From contig JAVHZZ010000003.1 in the NCBI GenBank assembly GCA_036250195.1, positions 298,283,565-298,347,564 of the forward strand: a stretch of DNA of 64,000 nucleotides. The letters are read 5' to 3'. Origin of the DNA: Mixophyes australis (Eukaryota; Chordata; Amphibia; Anura; Limnodynastidae). The position numbers were made by a program, and so were the translations under genes. The notes beneath the pieces are model-generated. The model saw only the letters and a list, made by a program, of their open reading frames with translations, had not been told where the DNA came from and did not search any database. Positions 1-10,320 of this stretch are shown in pieces. Position 1 is the stretch's first letter, and the number at the start of each line of letters is the position of its first letter.

Positions 1-299
1 AATAGTATTCCCATTTAATAAATAAACCTAATACCCTCCCTCCAAACAGTCCCAGCAATAAATTATTAGCATTTACGTTTAATACATCCATTTCCCACGG
101 CCATTCCTAGCATTAAATAATGAATATTCACATTTAATAGATAGCCCCCACACTCAGCCCCACATTCAATTATAGACCCAAACCAACTCAGCATTAAAGG
201 TCCCATCAGCCCCTCCCTATAGTGTTCTCTGTGCAGCCCCCCTCACTATAGTTTAACATAGGCAGCCCCCTATAGTTTAGTATAGATAGGCAGCCCCCC
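1..299. other. Unassigned AT/pyrimidine-rich stretch
   Basis: No gene. Short blocks with AATAAA-like and TTTAATA cores alternate with CCC-rich blocks at roughly 55-60 bp spacing, which suggests two or three worn tandem units. The end grades into repeated 'cagccccc' and 'tatagttta' phrases that lead into the minisatellite at 301. Confidence 0.4.
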
Positions 300-300
300 T

Positions 301-437
301 ATGCCACACGGTAGTGCCCCCAATGTTATGCCACACGGTAGTGCCCCCAATGCTATGCCACATGGTAGTGCCCCCAAAACAATGCTATGCCACACGGTAG
401 TGCCCCCAATGTTATGCCACGCAAGTGTCCCCGATTC
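301..437. repeat. 27-bp minisatellite, about 5 copies
   Basis: The unit starts with atgccacacggtagtgcccc and is repeated at 301, 328, 355 (a slightly longer copy), 387 and 414 (degenerate). The open frame across it is a by-product of the repeat and is not treated as a gene. Confidence 0.85.
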
Positions 438-472
438 ATATTATGCCTGCAATAGTCCTCTCAATTCACACA

Positions 473-473
473 C

Positions 474-534
<61 letters not shown>

Positions 535-549
535 ATATATATATATATT
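473..549. repeat. (AT)n microsatellite
   Basis: An almost pure AT dinucleotide run with one interruption near 533. Confidence 0.95.
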
Positions 550-1344
550 GATAGCACAAACAATATAAGCAACTGGTTAATACTTACCCAAAAGTTGATT
601 GCTGCAGCCTCTCTGCTTTTCTCCCTTCAGCGGCGCGGGAACATCAGCTGACAGGGTGAGGGGGGGGGTCACATGATCGCAGTAGCCAGTCATCTTTCAA
701 TTGCGATCGCAATTGAAAGACGACGTGAGAGGCCTCCAGGTAAGCTCCGCCCACTGGTGAAAGGGTGTGTGGCCGTATGGTAGCCGGGCCTACTGGTGGT
801 TTAACCGGTGGCCTGCTGGGCCAGTCCGACGCTGTACAAAGGGCATCTCTGGCAGAGCATCACCTCTTGGCCAAAAGTCAGTCACATACATGTCCAGCTC
901 CCCTCTTTAAGCACCTCATAATCCCAGCTTGGGAACTGCCTGCCCAGGGGAGTTGCAAAAGGTCTAGATTGGTGGGCTGCTTACACTATCTAGCCCCCTC
1001 CTCTACCTCCCCAGGTGTCTTCTCTCAGGTGACCCCTGCTGGGTCCGGCTTCTGGCTGACTGTAGAGACCACTAGTGGACAATAGGGAGCAAACAGAAAT
1101 AACAATGGTAGCTTAATTCACTCAACTCCTGAGTGTTCCCTGTGGAGGTGGAATTTAACCCCTGAAGTACTTTTCCAAGGAGATGTTATGGTTCCATCAC
1201 TGATACTTCCTGATAACAACATGGCTAAAAAGTTCAGTATGGATTAGATTAAGGGGTTGTAACACCATACACCATGCCTGTTGCTTTACATATAGTAGTA
1301 TGATTACATAGGTGTGTACCCAGCTTCAAGAAGGCATTTGGAGG
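550..1344. other. Unassigned, contains a 28-bp perfect palindrome
   Basis: No gene recognised. Positions 693-720 are a perfect palindrome centred on gcgatcgc; with one mismatch it extends to 689-724. A short open frame (765-1085) shows no family resemblance. The rest may be decayed transposon DNA. Confidence 0.4.
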
Positions 1345-1349
1345 ATCTC

Positions 1350-2394
1350 TGTCACGGTTCTGCAGATAGGATTCTTGATCTGCCCAATTTAGCACTACTC
1401 CTAGCATGGCGCAGGGTCTAACGAACGGACGGTGTTCACCAGGGACCACCGCAAGGTGGTTTGGACTTGGCGGCGTCCGCCCGCAGGTCGCGGCTCCTAC
1501 TAGAAGTATCAGGCGAGATCTATTAGGGGAATGAGAAGGAAGGCACTAGCAGATAGCAGGTAACAGCAGGAGAGATGGAGCGCAAGTTCTGTAGGCAATT
1601 TGAGGAACTAGGAGTGGTGGAGCGTAAGCCTTGTAGACAAGTAGTACAGCGGAGTAGTGGAGTGTAAGCTCTGTAGACAAGCAGTACAGGGGAGGGGTGG
1701 AGCGTAAGCTCTGTTGAGAAGCAATACACCTGAGTGGTGGAGCGTAAGCTCTGTAGACAATCAATACAGCGGAGTGGTGGAGTGTAAGCTCTGTAGACAA
1801 GCAGTACAACGGAGTGGTGGAGCGTAAGCTCTGTAGACAAGCAGTACAGCGGAGTGGTGGAGCGTAAGCTGTGTAGACAAGCAGTACAGCTGAGTGGTGG
1901 AGCATAAGCTCTGTAGACAAGCAATACAGCTGAGTGATAGAGCGTAAGCTCTTGTGAACAAGCAGTACAGCGGTAAGATGGAGAGTAAGCTCTTGTAGAC
2001 AGCGGTATAGCAGGGTGAGATGATACATAAGCTCTTGTAGCCAGCGGTACAGCGGAGTGAGATGGAGCGTAAGCCCTTGTAGTCAGCGTTACAGCAGAGT
2101 GAGGTAGAGCGTGAGCTCTGAAAACCAATGGAACGCACAGGAGGCAATGGAGCCACGTCTGATACCAGGCAGGTAACACGATCAACAGGCACTGAGCTGC
2201 AGGGGAAAGTGCCTTTTAAAGTTTGGAGCCGAGAATGGTTGTCCAATAGAAAGAATGCAGAGGACATAAAGGGTCGAGTCCGCGCATGCGCAGACCCGAA
2301 AACAGGACGCCGACGGCCAGGGTGCGGAGGTCAGCGGTAGGCAGGCAAGTGTGTCGGACCACAGTTGTAGAAACCGAAGGTCTGCCGTGTGACA
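1350..2394. mobile_element. Solo LTR with 5-bp target duplication
   Basis: The element begins TGTCACGG and ends GTGTGACA, so the ends are TG...CA with a short inverted repeat. It is flanked by a perfect 5-bp direct repeat ATCTC (1345-1349 and 2395-2399). No coding region lies inside, so this is read as a solo LTR of a Ty3/gypsy-type element (5-bp duplications are usual there). Two other solo LTRs in the window (37482-38045 and 47400-48523) share TGT...ACA ends and 5-bp duplications. Orientation is not clear. About half its length is a tandem array. Confidence 0.75.
1565..2118. repeat. 40-bp minisatellite inside the solo LTR, about 13 copies
   Basis: A 40-bp unit with the core gtggtggagcgtaagctctg followed by tagacaagcagtacagcgga is repeated head to tail. 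Outer copies are more divergent, and copies after about 1940 gain one or two bases. Long open frames on the minus strand (up to 220 aa) arise because the repeat lacks stops in several frames. They are repetitive and not gene-like. Confidence 0.85.
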
Positions 2395-2399
2395 ATCTC

Positions 2400-2507
2400 T
2401 TTTGCTGAGAAGACTTTCTAGCAGCTTTTCAGTGAACTACAATTTTCAACGGGACTATTCCCCATTTGCACTATATACACACACAAGCTGGATGGGAAAT
2501 GAAGCAC

Positions 2508-2542
<35 letters not shown>

Positions 2543-2565
2543 GTACGTACGTACGTACGTATGTT

Positions 2566-2618
<53 letters not shown>

Positions 2619-2636
2619 ATATACAAGTTAACCCGT
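2400..2636. repeat. (TA)n and (ACGT)n simple repeats
   Basis: Unique-looking DNA to about 2505, then TA dinucleotides (2509-2538), an ACGT tetranucleotide run (about 2538-2560), and TA/CATA repeats to about 2623. No gene. Confidence 0.9.
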
Positions 2637-3273
2637 GCATGATACTCATGCATTCTAGTCAAATCAAGCTACTTAAGGTGTTAAAAGGGTTCTTGTCATG
2701 CATTCGGGGCTAGGCAAGGCCTCCTCAGGGGAAGAGCGTTACTTCCCGACGCAAGCGCCCTTTTTTAACGTGGTTTTGTCCACATGTCACCACCTCATCA
2801 TTCTTCTCCATCACCTCATCCTTCATCTTCATCGCCACATCCTTCATCTCCATCATCTTACTGTTCTAAAACCTCTCGATACACAACGTTTCTGCTAAAC
2901 ACTTTATCGCTGTGCTCAATCAGTCTTCCTTGAAGGGCAGTATTCATAACCTGCACTTTCACATCACTGCTTCTCCGTACTCGTGAAAACGCAACATACA
3001 ATTGTCCATTACCAAACACAGGCTCTGGTAAATAAATACCCCCACGGTCAAGTGTTTGACCCTGTGACTTGTTAATGGTCATAGCAAATGCCGCCTTCAA
3101 AGGGAACTGCCGCCGTCTTAGCTCGTAATTTAGCCTTTACTACCCCTCCCACGGGGGGAAGGGGGGATGATGGAAGTTAACTGACTTCACTATTATAATT
3201 TTTTTGTCAAATAATGTCAGTATACCAAATTTCAGGTCAATTGGATGAGCCCTTTCTGAGAAAATAGTTTTTT

Positions 3274-3330
<57 letters not shown>

Positions 3331-3344
3331 CACACGCCGCTAGG

Positions 3345-3345
<1 letters not shown>
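2637..3345 (-). mobile_element. Helitron remnant (3' part)
   Basis: The region holds a Helitron helicase C-terminus on the minus strand (2858-3100). Downstream of it in that orientation is a short hairpin (gcatgatactcatgc, 2637-2651) followed by a TA-rich tract, the kind of arrangement found at Helitron 3' ends. The exact CTRR terminus is not clear. Upstream, 3130-3275 has no open frame but is contiguous with the coding remnant. A (CA)n run sits at 3276-3327. Family assignment rests on the helicase; the limits are inferred. Confidence 0.6.
2858..3118 (-). pseudogene. Helitron Rep/helicase, PIF1-like helicase C-terminal fragment
   Basis: About 80 residues match the last motifs of PIF1-family helicases as found in Helitron RepHel proteins: FAMTINKSQGQTL (motif V-like) and GQLYVAFSRVR (motif VI), followed by the usual short tail. 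A RepHel protein is normally well over 1,000 residues with a HUH Rep domain. Neither the Rep domain nor the Walker A part is present in the window, so this is a truncated relic. A cellular PIF1 gene is unlikely because the 'GGIYLPEPVFGNGQLYVAFS' wording is typical of the transposon family and there are no introns or other exons. In life such a helicase would unwind DNA during rolling-circle transposition. Confidence 0.8.
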
Positions 3346-3377
<32 letters not shown>

Positions 3378-3424
3378 ATATATATATCTATATATATATC
3401 TATATATATATATATATAATATAT

Positions 3425-3478
<54 letters not shown>

Positions 3479-3479
3479 G
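3276..3479. repeat. (CA)n then TA-rich compound microsatellite
   Basis: A clean CA run (3276-3327), a 20-base spacer, then TA repeats with regular 'tatctata' and 'taata' interruptions to 3479. The open frames across it are artefacts. Confidence 0.95.
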
Positions 3480-3553
3480 TAGAACTAAAAAATGATACCA
3501 AATAATGGCGCTATGTGACAATTATCAATATATATATAGTTTGGAATAAATAG

Positions 3554-4758
3554 TGTTATGTGCGTTTTATCGCTAACCAATAACGATTGTCGAACCTCGA
3601 TTTGTGTTTCCAAAGCACAAAGATTTATTCGCAATAAGTAGAATAATATGCTCAAGCGAAGTAATAGTAAATACAGCTGTTACTTATCGCAGGCGCTCTG
3701 GATCCAGTGCAGTCATTCAATCCTGAAGTCTGGGGACAAGATCTCTGCATGCTGGATCACAAGCTGCTGCTTATATACACAATCAAATACAGTAATACAA
3801 TGAAGATGGTATAGCTTGCATCTATTGGTCCAGGTCTCAGGAATGTCCAAGGGGTTGTCAATCATTGGCTGGTTCATCCTAAGGAATCCAAAGGAGGGGG
3901 TCATCTCTGCAGGGGGTAGGCTCTGCTCTTCCCGCCAAGATTCCTTAGTCTTAAGTAGTTCATAATTCCCTATCATTCATAACTTGTGTATGCACTCTGC
4001 GATTCCCTCGCAGAGTGAACCAAACAATAGGATATGTAACAAGGTTCATTATGATACCACTCATGATGTTATTCCTTCAACCCGTTCCGTGTATTTCACT
4101 AATATGCATGTAACTCATATACCCTTAGATTGTACGCTCCTCTGAGCAGGGCCATCTCTCCTCCTGTTTCCACCACTTCTAACTCTGCTCTCCAGCTACT
4201 TAGCCCTCCTCCTCAAAGGTCCTCCACCCCACGTCCACTTTCGCTCCCTCCTCCCCCCTGGGGGTCTCCCTGTCTTCCGCGCCCCCCTTCTTAGGCCCCG
4301 TCATTTTCGGATCCTCCCTCCCTCTTCCCCGCCCTCTCTAGCTGTGCATTGAGCGTACTGAGTTGCTGTGTTTACTGTACTGTGCTGTCTCCCATTGTAT
4401 TGTGATTTTGTTTGTCTCTGTACGGCGCTGCGGATGCCTTGTAGCGCCTTATAAATAAATATTAATAATAATAATAATAACTCTGATATAACATATAAAT
4501 ACTACTATATTTCGACATAACTGACTATGTGTTGCAACTACCATTAATGTGTACTATTTTATAAGTATGCGTGTTTGTGCGAATGTATGGTAAAAGACCA
4601 ATTACTGTTGCTCACACGTGCAGTGGATGCGTACGCCCTTTCACGCCGTAGCGTGCCCTTGTACGTTGATGCGTACCGTACGCATCTTTTCAGATAGAGA
4701 CAACCAAGTTTGCTAGACTTTAATTGAAATGACTTTATCCAATTTGCTGACTTTGACA
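3554..4758 (-). repeat. 3' LTR of ERV 1, interrupted by an L2 tail
   Basis: Reads TGTCAAAG...CATAACA on the minus strand. Compared with the 838-bp 5' LTR it is 367 bp longer, exactly explained by the insertion at 4117-4483 (insert plus one target duplication copy). TATA-like element at 3770-3777 and AATAAA at 3624-3629 (both minus strand) mark U3/R and the polyadenylation signal, about 70 bp before the LTR end. Confidence 0.93.
4117..4477 (+). mobile_element. 5'-truncated L2-type LINE tail inserted in the ERV LTR
   Basis: Starts near 'ttagattgtacgctcc' and ends 'gcgccttataaataaat' plus (TAA)n, the same 3' end as the L2 LINE at the end of this window and the tail at 33893-34131. The LTR sequence taactc is duplicated on both sides (4111-4116 and 4478-4483), a 6-bp target duplication. 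The uninterrupted LTR at 12836-13673 shows the empty site. The insertion must postdate the provirus. Confidence 0.88.
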
Positions 4759-4772
4759 GTTCCACCCTTTGA
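4759..4772 (-). promoter_or_regulatory. Polypurine tract of ERV 1
   Basis: On the minus strand CAAAGGGTGGAAC lies immediately upstream of the 3' LTR start TGTC. This is the expected place for the plus-strand DNA primer of reverse transcription. The same sequence precedes the 3' LTR of ERV 2. Confidence 0.8.
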
Positions 4773-4787
4773 TAGTGTAATAAACTA

Positions 4788-6578
4788 TCACCCAATCACC
4801 GTTTCAAGATCAGGATTATACAATACTTCTTCACAGACCATGATCTCGGTATCTGGTACCACCCTTTCAGTCTCTTTCTCAGTGTCACTCCTACGAGACC
4901 ATTTTCCACACTTCAACACAGTAGGAACACATTTGACAACTAAACCAATTGCTAAGATGACACCCAGTAGAAGGAGAAGGAGCTTACCTACACTCGCAAT
5001 CATTTCCTGTACCCACTCCCCCAGACCGGAGAACCATTTTGCTGGGTTCAACCATGAGAACCAACCCGCCACCTTTTCCCCGACCTCATATAACGAAGAA
5101 TTATGGCTCTTTCGAAATTCCCATTTCAGCTGCAAAATTTCATCCATCTTCCGGTCTATAACCTCTTTAGGGTCATCAGTATTATTAGTAATGTACGTGC
5201 AACATTTGACACCGAACTGGGTGGCCAGTGTCACACAGTACCCACCAGTAATAGAGGTGAGATAATTGAGTACCAGTCTATGTTGCACCAACTCCTTCTT
5301 GTACGCTTGTAGCTCTCATCCAGTATACCTGAAAGTGTCATCATACATCTCGGTGATATTATCTATTAATTTAGCTAGGTCTTGGATATATTTAAAGTTT
5401 AATGTTCCCCGAGCGGTCCTGGTGAGATCTAGAGCAACCATAACTTGGAAACCAGCAGTTTCACTAATCAACTTTGTAGCTATGGGTTCCTCACCAGGAA
5501 TCATATTTCTCTTACCACGGTGTTCATACTGTGTGTGTATGTATGATGGTGATGTAGTCTTGTGAATATCTACCATTTCTTCATGAGTAATAGTCATGAT
5601 TTCAGGAACCAGTTTAGCTAGGAAACACAAGCCCTTGGAACTCGGAGTTACCCAGGAATAAGCTTTTCTTCTACAAACAAAATACACATCCTCAGGGAGA
5701 ACATAAGGAACAGTATGCCCATGAATTATATCACACAGAGTTTTGATAAAACTACCCATGCCTAGTGTCTCCATCTGCTCTACACACGTGTCGGCATTAA
5801 TGACATTTTTACATTTATCTGTAGAGACTTTTCCAATGGATACCTTCTTATGTTTGGTTATACGCCCTAATTTGTGACCTCCATCAACATTCCTGCCTAG
5901 TAGTGACCTTGTCAGTCTCCCTCTAAAATGAGTGTGGCGAGCCATTGTCTGATCTGATAGGTCAGCCTCCCAATTCTCCAGGCGCTTTGCATGAGATATG
6001 TTTAGGCACAGCAAAGATTTGCCTATGGAGTATTGTCGAAGCGTCAAACTAGGGGACCTAGTGTTATTGTACCTCCCTTCTATGGGCCTCCCACCCCTTA
6101 ATTCGAGTACTTTGGATATGTTTAGAGGGAATGGCACTAGTCCTATGTTATGCTGCCCTTGAGGCACGTGAGAGCACACCCAACACTCGGTTTGGTTTAG
6201 CACCTTACCCACCAGGGAGTGATAATCCTCCAAAGGATGGCCGCCTATATTCAGAGTACTGGGGGACTGGCATCGTTGGATGCATCTCTCTTCCACTAGG
6301 GAGTCGCAGAACTTGCAGATACAATACTCATCAGACAATAGCCCCTCACACTGCCTCCGAGTTCCTGAGCTAGCAGACCTTTTCATAACCCCTGGACCAA
6401 GTTTGATAATGGGCTGCTCAGAGTATCCTATTAACTTTCCTTCGGCCTCCATTTCATCCGTATCACTCCCAGAACTCTCCTCCGTCCTCCATCCTCCTTC
6501 ACAAAAATAGAATGTCCTAGAAAAAGTAAAAACAAGGAAAATCCTGGAACAAAAGAAAAACAAAAACCGCCACTCCAT
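4788..6578 (-). pseudogene. env: env of ERV 1, one in-frame stop
   Basis: Gamma-type retroviral envelope precursor, a membrane glycoprotein that would bind the receptor and fuse membranes. The frame is open from a possible upstream ATG at 6626; the ATG at 6578 is preferred because it begins a hydrophobic signal-like segment (MEWRFLFFF). SU carries CWVC, and an RGKR furin-type site precedes TM. The frame is broken by a TGA at 5316-5318, a few codons before the CC-containing loop; the other copy in the window reads through at this place. The rest of TM, with the membrane anchor, continues in the same frame to 4788. The env start overlaps the end of pol, as is usual for this class. Because of the stop, only a truncated, anchorless product is possible from this copy. 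Confidence 0.9.
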
Positions 6579-9500
6579 CGCTGGAAAGATAGTTCTGAGG
6601 CAATGTCTCTGGTTTAGGTGTCTCAACTGCAGGCTTTAGGTCTCCTGGAACAGGCTCACAAGTGACAGTTTCTATGTCGTGGGTTTGAGTTTTGTCTTGC
6701 ACTTTCTCCGGATTATGGACTCTCCTGCAGTGGGTGGAATGGACCCAAGTGTCTCTCTCTGCAACCTTCAGTGATGTAGTACTGGTCAGCAGCACTTGGT
6801 ACGGGCCTTCCCAACGGTCTGTTAAACAACCTGAACGTAAGAAATTGCGGATCATAACATAGTCTCCAGGTTCAACATCATGACAGTTCGTCTCTGGCAT
6901 ACCAGGTGACAGCATTTTTAGTTTTAGTTGTTGTTGTTTCAGCTGTCTACTCATTCTTATAAGATATTGTACAGTCACTTCATTATTACACTTTAAGTCG
7001 TCTTGTGGACTCACAATCAAATGAGGTTGTCGTCCGAACAGTATCTCAAAGGGGGACAGATTAAGAGGAGGTCTAGGAGTGGTTCGAATGCTATGGAGGA
7101 CCAACGGCAAAGCCTCAGGCCATGCCAACCCAGTTTCAGCCATTATCTTACCCAGTTTGTTCTTTATAGTACCGTTTACTCTCTCCAACTTACCACTGGC
7201 TTGTGGTCGGTAAGGGGTGTGAAGTCTGCTACTGATTCCCATGAGTTTACACATATTTTGGAAGACATCACCAGTAAAATAGGTACCCCTATCACTTTCA
7301 ATTATTCTAGGGATACCGAACCTACACACAAAGTCTTGTACAATTTTCTTTGCAGTGAACACAGCAGTATTAGTGGCTGCCGGATATGCTTCTACCCAAC
7401 CGGAAAACACATCAATACACACTAACACATACTTTAGATTCCTGCACGGTGGTAATTGGATATAGTCAATTTGTATTACCTGAAAAGGTCCGTCTGTAGG
7501 AGGGATGTGGGATGGCTCAGTTGGAATAGTTTTCCCAACATTTTTCCTCAAACAAGCAAGACATGACATTGCTTTCTTACCGGCTTGAGAGGAAAATCCG
7601 GGAGCACACCAGTATGCTCTCACCAGTTTGCACATACCTTCTTTACCCAGGTGAGTCAGGCCGTGTGAAGCTTCAGCCAGGCTTGGATAGTATGTTCGGG
7701 GAGCTACAGGCTTACCTTGTCCATCCCTCCAGAGTCCTGAGGACTCTTGACCACATCCCTTCGCCTTCCAGACTGCCTTTTCCTGCAGGGAACACAAATC
7801 TTGCATTTCAATTAATTTCTGCATGTCTAATGTCTGAAAAACCATCATAGTCTCGGTCGATACAGTTATAGGTTGCCCTGCTGCCCATTTAGCAGCTTCG
7901 TCTGCCCTGTTGTTGCCCAATGACACTGGGTCTTCTTCAAAGGTATGGGCTTTGCACTTTATGACGGCTACTGTTCTGGGTAACTGTATCGCTGTCAGAA
8001 GTCCTTTTATGTGTTGTGAGTGTGCTACTGGTGTACCTGCTGCTGTCGTAAAGTTTCTAAGACGCCAAAGGGCCCCAAAATCGTGCACTACCCCGAAGGC
8101 GTACCTAGAGTCAGTATATATATTGGCTGATTTACCCTCTGCCAATTCACACGCTCTCCTTAGTGCTACAAGTTCCGCCACCTGGGCTGAGTGAGGTGGA
8201 CCAAGGGGTTCAGCTTCTACCACATCCTGGTCGTCTACGACAGCGTAACCAGTACATAGCTCTCCTGTCTCTGTCTGTCTATGGCAACTTCCGTCTGTAT
8301 AAAACGTAAAATCTACATTTTCTAAGGGGGTGTCACGTATGTCGGGCCTTGCAGTAAAGGTCTGATTCTGGTGTTCCATACAATCATGCGTGTCAGTATT
8401 CTTGCCTAACTCATCATCAACCAGGGTCTCCTCACCTCCCACCCTTTGTGTCTCTAGAGACACATACAGAAGGTATGTAGCTGGATATAAGGTGCTACAT
8501 CGTTTGATGGTGATGTTTGAGGGTGCCATCAGGGCTAGTTCCCACTTTGTGAATCTAACTGAAGAAACATGTCTGGTTTGGGCTGAATTTAACAGAGCTG
8601 ATACAGCATGGGGTTTATAGATGGTTGAATTGTGTCCTAATACTACGTCCTCGCTCTTACTCACCAGAAAAGCCATTGCTGCTACACTTCTGAGACATGT
8701 TGGGAGTGATCTTGCCACATTGTCTAATTGTGCACTGTAGTATGCTACCGGTCTGCTAGCGTCACCATGTTTCTGTGCGAGGACACCTGCTGCACAGCCA
8801 TCAGCTTCTGTACAAAATAGCTCAAAAGGCTTTTCATAATCAGGTATTCCCAATGCAGGTGCTCTAGTCAGACTATCTTTAAGATTAAAGAACGCTTGCT
8901 CTGACTCTTCTGTGTGTACAACACGTTCTGGTTTTGAGGAAGAGACTAGCTCCTGCAATGGTAATGCCAGAATAGAAAACCCTGGGATCCAGGATCTACA
9001 GTATCCACACATCCCCAAGAAAGTACGAATCTGCTTCTGGCCCTGCGGCAGGGTCATGTGTTGTATGGCCTCAATTCTGTCGGTTGTCAGGTGTCTTAGC
9101 CCCTTAGTGAGGCAGTGTCCTAAGTATTTGACCTTAGTCTGACATGGCTGTAATTTATCCTTTGCCACCTTGTGCCCTGTTTGTGAAAGATGAAGCAACA
9201 ACAATTTAGTATCATGCAAACATGACATAAAAGAATCAGAGCACAACAACAAATCGTCCACATATTGAATTAGAACAGACCCATTGTGGGGTTGAAAGGA
9301 TTGCAAACAGTCATGTAAGGCTTGGGAGAAAATACTGGGGCTGTCAATGAACCCCTGGGGTAGTCTGGTCCATGTGTATTGCACTCCCCTGTAGGAGAAT
9401 GCAAAAAGGTATTGGCAGTCAGGGTAAAGAGGGACTGAGAAGAAAGCAGAACATAGATCAATGACAGTGAAATGACTGGCAGACGGTGGAATCTGCATGA

Positions 9501-10311
9501 GGATGACAGCTGGATTCGGCACTACGGGGAATTGGCTCTCAACAACTTTGTTAATTCCCCTTAAGTCCTGGACTAATCTATAGCCCCTCCCCCCATTCTT
9601 CTTCACAGGGAAAATAGGACTATTTGCTTTACTGGCTGTACGAATTAAAATCCCTTGTTGTAACAGCCTCTCAATAACAGGATATACCCCTAGTTCCACC
9701 TCCGGTTTTAATGGATACTGTGGGATTTTTGGAGCTATCCTACCACTTTTTAGATTGACCATGACAGAAGCTACGTTTGGCATCAGTCCAGTGTTCTGTC
9801 CATCTCTGGTCCATAGGGAACCTGGTATTTCCAGCAACATACCTTTTACTTGAGATGGACTTTGTTCTATAACAGGAGAGTGTAACATTAACCTTTGAGG
9901 GGTGTCCAATATATCCTGTACCTCATGTGCAACCTTCTCCGGTATATCTAAGAACACACCATCAGAAGTACAGTATATGACACATCCCATTTTACATAAC
10001 AAGTCTTTCCCTAGCAAGTTAGTAGGAGCCGCTGCAGCCAAGAGAAACGAATGCTTAGTATGCAGAGGCCCGATAGTAACTTCAGCGGGTTTAGTTAGAG
10101 GATAATGTAACACTTTTCCCGTTACCCCCATAGCTGGAATGGTTTTACTGGTCACCTGTGGATTGAAAGGAGAGGTTATCACAGATCGGGCCGCCCCTGT
10201 ATCTACGAGAAAAGTTTGTTTCCTACCAGCTATGTCAACTATCATTCTTGGTTCTTCACTCTGACTCTCAGTTAACCTCACTTGCTGTAGACTACAGGTA
10301 TGACCGGACCC
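6517..10311 (-). CDS. pol: ERV 1 pol: protease, reverse transcriptase, RNase H, integrase
   Basis: Open for about 1,264 codons directly after the gag UAG and in the same frame, with no ATG near its start, so it would be made as Gag-Pol by stop-codon readthrough. Counting from position 10281: DTGA protease active site at residues 27-30, RT with LPQGF and YVDD (340-343), RNase H beginning with YTDGS (Asp 663), integrase HHCC finger (about 865-915) and DD35E core, with the second Asp at 997 (SDRG) and Glu at 1033. Length fits a gammaretroviral pol. It overlaps env at its end. The residue after DRG-T in integrase is Tyr here but His in the other copy, and the Glu is in GKLERVNG versus GKVERVNG. 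All catalytic residues I can locate are present, so the frame looks intact. Activity is unknown. Confidence 0.93.
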   Translation of the reverse strand, partial: GSGHTCSLQQVRLTESQSEEPRMIVDIAGRKQTFLVDTGAARSVITSPFNPQVTSKTIPAMGVTGKVLHYPLTKPAEVTIGPLHTKHSFLLAAAAPTNLLGKDLLCKMGCVIYCTSDGVFLDIPEKVAHEVQDILDTPQRLMLHSPVIEQSPSQVKGMLLEIPGSLWTRDGQNTGLMPNVASVMVNLKSGRIAPKIPQYPLKPEVELGVYPVIERLLQQGILIRTASKANSPIFPVKKNGGRGYRLVQDLRGINKVVESQFPVVPNPAVILMQIPPSASHFTVIDLCSAFFSVPLYPDCQYLFAFSYRGVQYTWTRLPQGFIDSPSIFSQALHDCLQSFQPHNGSVLIQYVDDLLLCSDSFMSCLHDTKLLLLHLSQTGHKVAKDKLQPCQTKVKYLGHCLTKGLRHLTTDRIEAIQHMTLPQGQKQIRTFLGMCGYCRSWIPGFSILALPLQELVSSSKPERVVHTEESEQAFFNLKDSLTRAPALGIPDYEKPFELFCTEADGCAAGVLAQKHGDASRPVAYYSAQLDNVARSLPTCLRSVAAMAFLVSKSEDVVLGHNSTIYKPHAVSALLNSAQTRHVSSVRFTKWELALMAPSNITIKRCSTLYPATYLLYVSLETQRVGGEETLVDDELGKNTDTHDCMEHQNQTFTARPDIRDTPLENVDFTFYTDGSCHRQTETGELCTGYAVVDDQDVVEAEPLGPPHSAQVAELVALRRACELAEGKSANIYTDSRYAFGVVHDFGALWRLRNFTTAAGTPVAHSQHIKGLLTAIQLPRTVAVIKCKAHTFEEDPVSLGNNRADEAAKWAAGQPITVSTETMMVFQTLDMQKLIEMQDLCSLQEKAVWKAKGCGQESSGLWRDGQGKPVAPRTYYPSLAEASHGLTHLGKEGMCKLVRAYWCAPGFSSQAGKKAMSCLACLRKNVGKTIPTEPSHIPPTDGPFQVIQIDYIQLPPCRNLKYVLVCIDVFSGWVEAYPAATNTAVFTAKKIVQDFVCRFGIPRIIESDRGTYFTGDVFQNMCKLMGISSRLHTPYRPQASGKLERVNGTIKNKLGKIMAETGLAWPEALPLVLHSIRTTPRPPLNLSPFEILFGRQPHLIVSPQDDLKCNNEVTVQYLIRMSRQLKQQQLKLKMLSPGMPETNCHDVEPGDYVMIRNFLRSGCLTDRWEGPYQVLLTSTTSLKVAERDTWVHSTHCRRVHNPEKVQDKTQTHDIETVTCEPVPGDLKPAVETPKPETLPQNYLSSDGVAVFVFLLFQDFPCFYFF

Positions 10312-10320
10312 CTAGCGCTG
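10285..10320 (-). promoter_or_regulatory. gag-pol amber readthrough context
   Basis: Gag ends CGC TAG GGG TCC; pol continues in the same frame (the stop at 10314-10312 and pol share codon phase) with no further stop. This is the gammaretroviral arrangement, where an amber codon followed by a purine-rich spacer and a pseudoknot is suppressed in a few percent of translations. I did not verify a pseudoknot here. Confidence 0.75.

Noticed and set aside
301..437. Tandem repeats as a CRISPR array
   Set aside because: Units are contiguous without unique spacers, in a vertebrate-type genome; the same applies to 1565-2118.
1523..2267. Overlapping minus-strand open frames of 160-220 aa
   Set aside because: They read through a 40-bp tandem array in several frames at once; repetitive composition, no start context or family.
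7003..10105. Plus-strand frames opposite ERV 1 pol, and minus-strand frames opposite ERV 2 pol and env
   Set aside because: Antisense shadows of the retroviral genes; the same peptides appear at mirrored positions in both copies and match no known protein.
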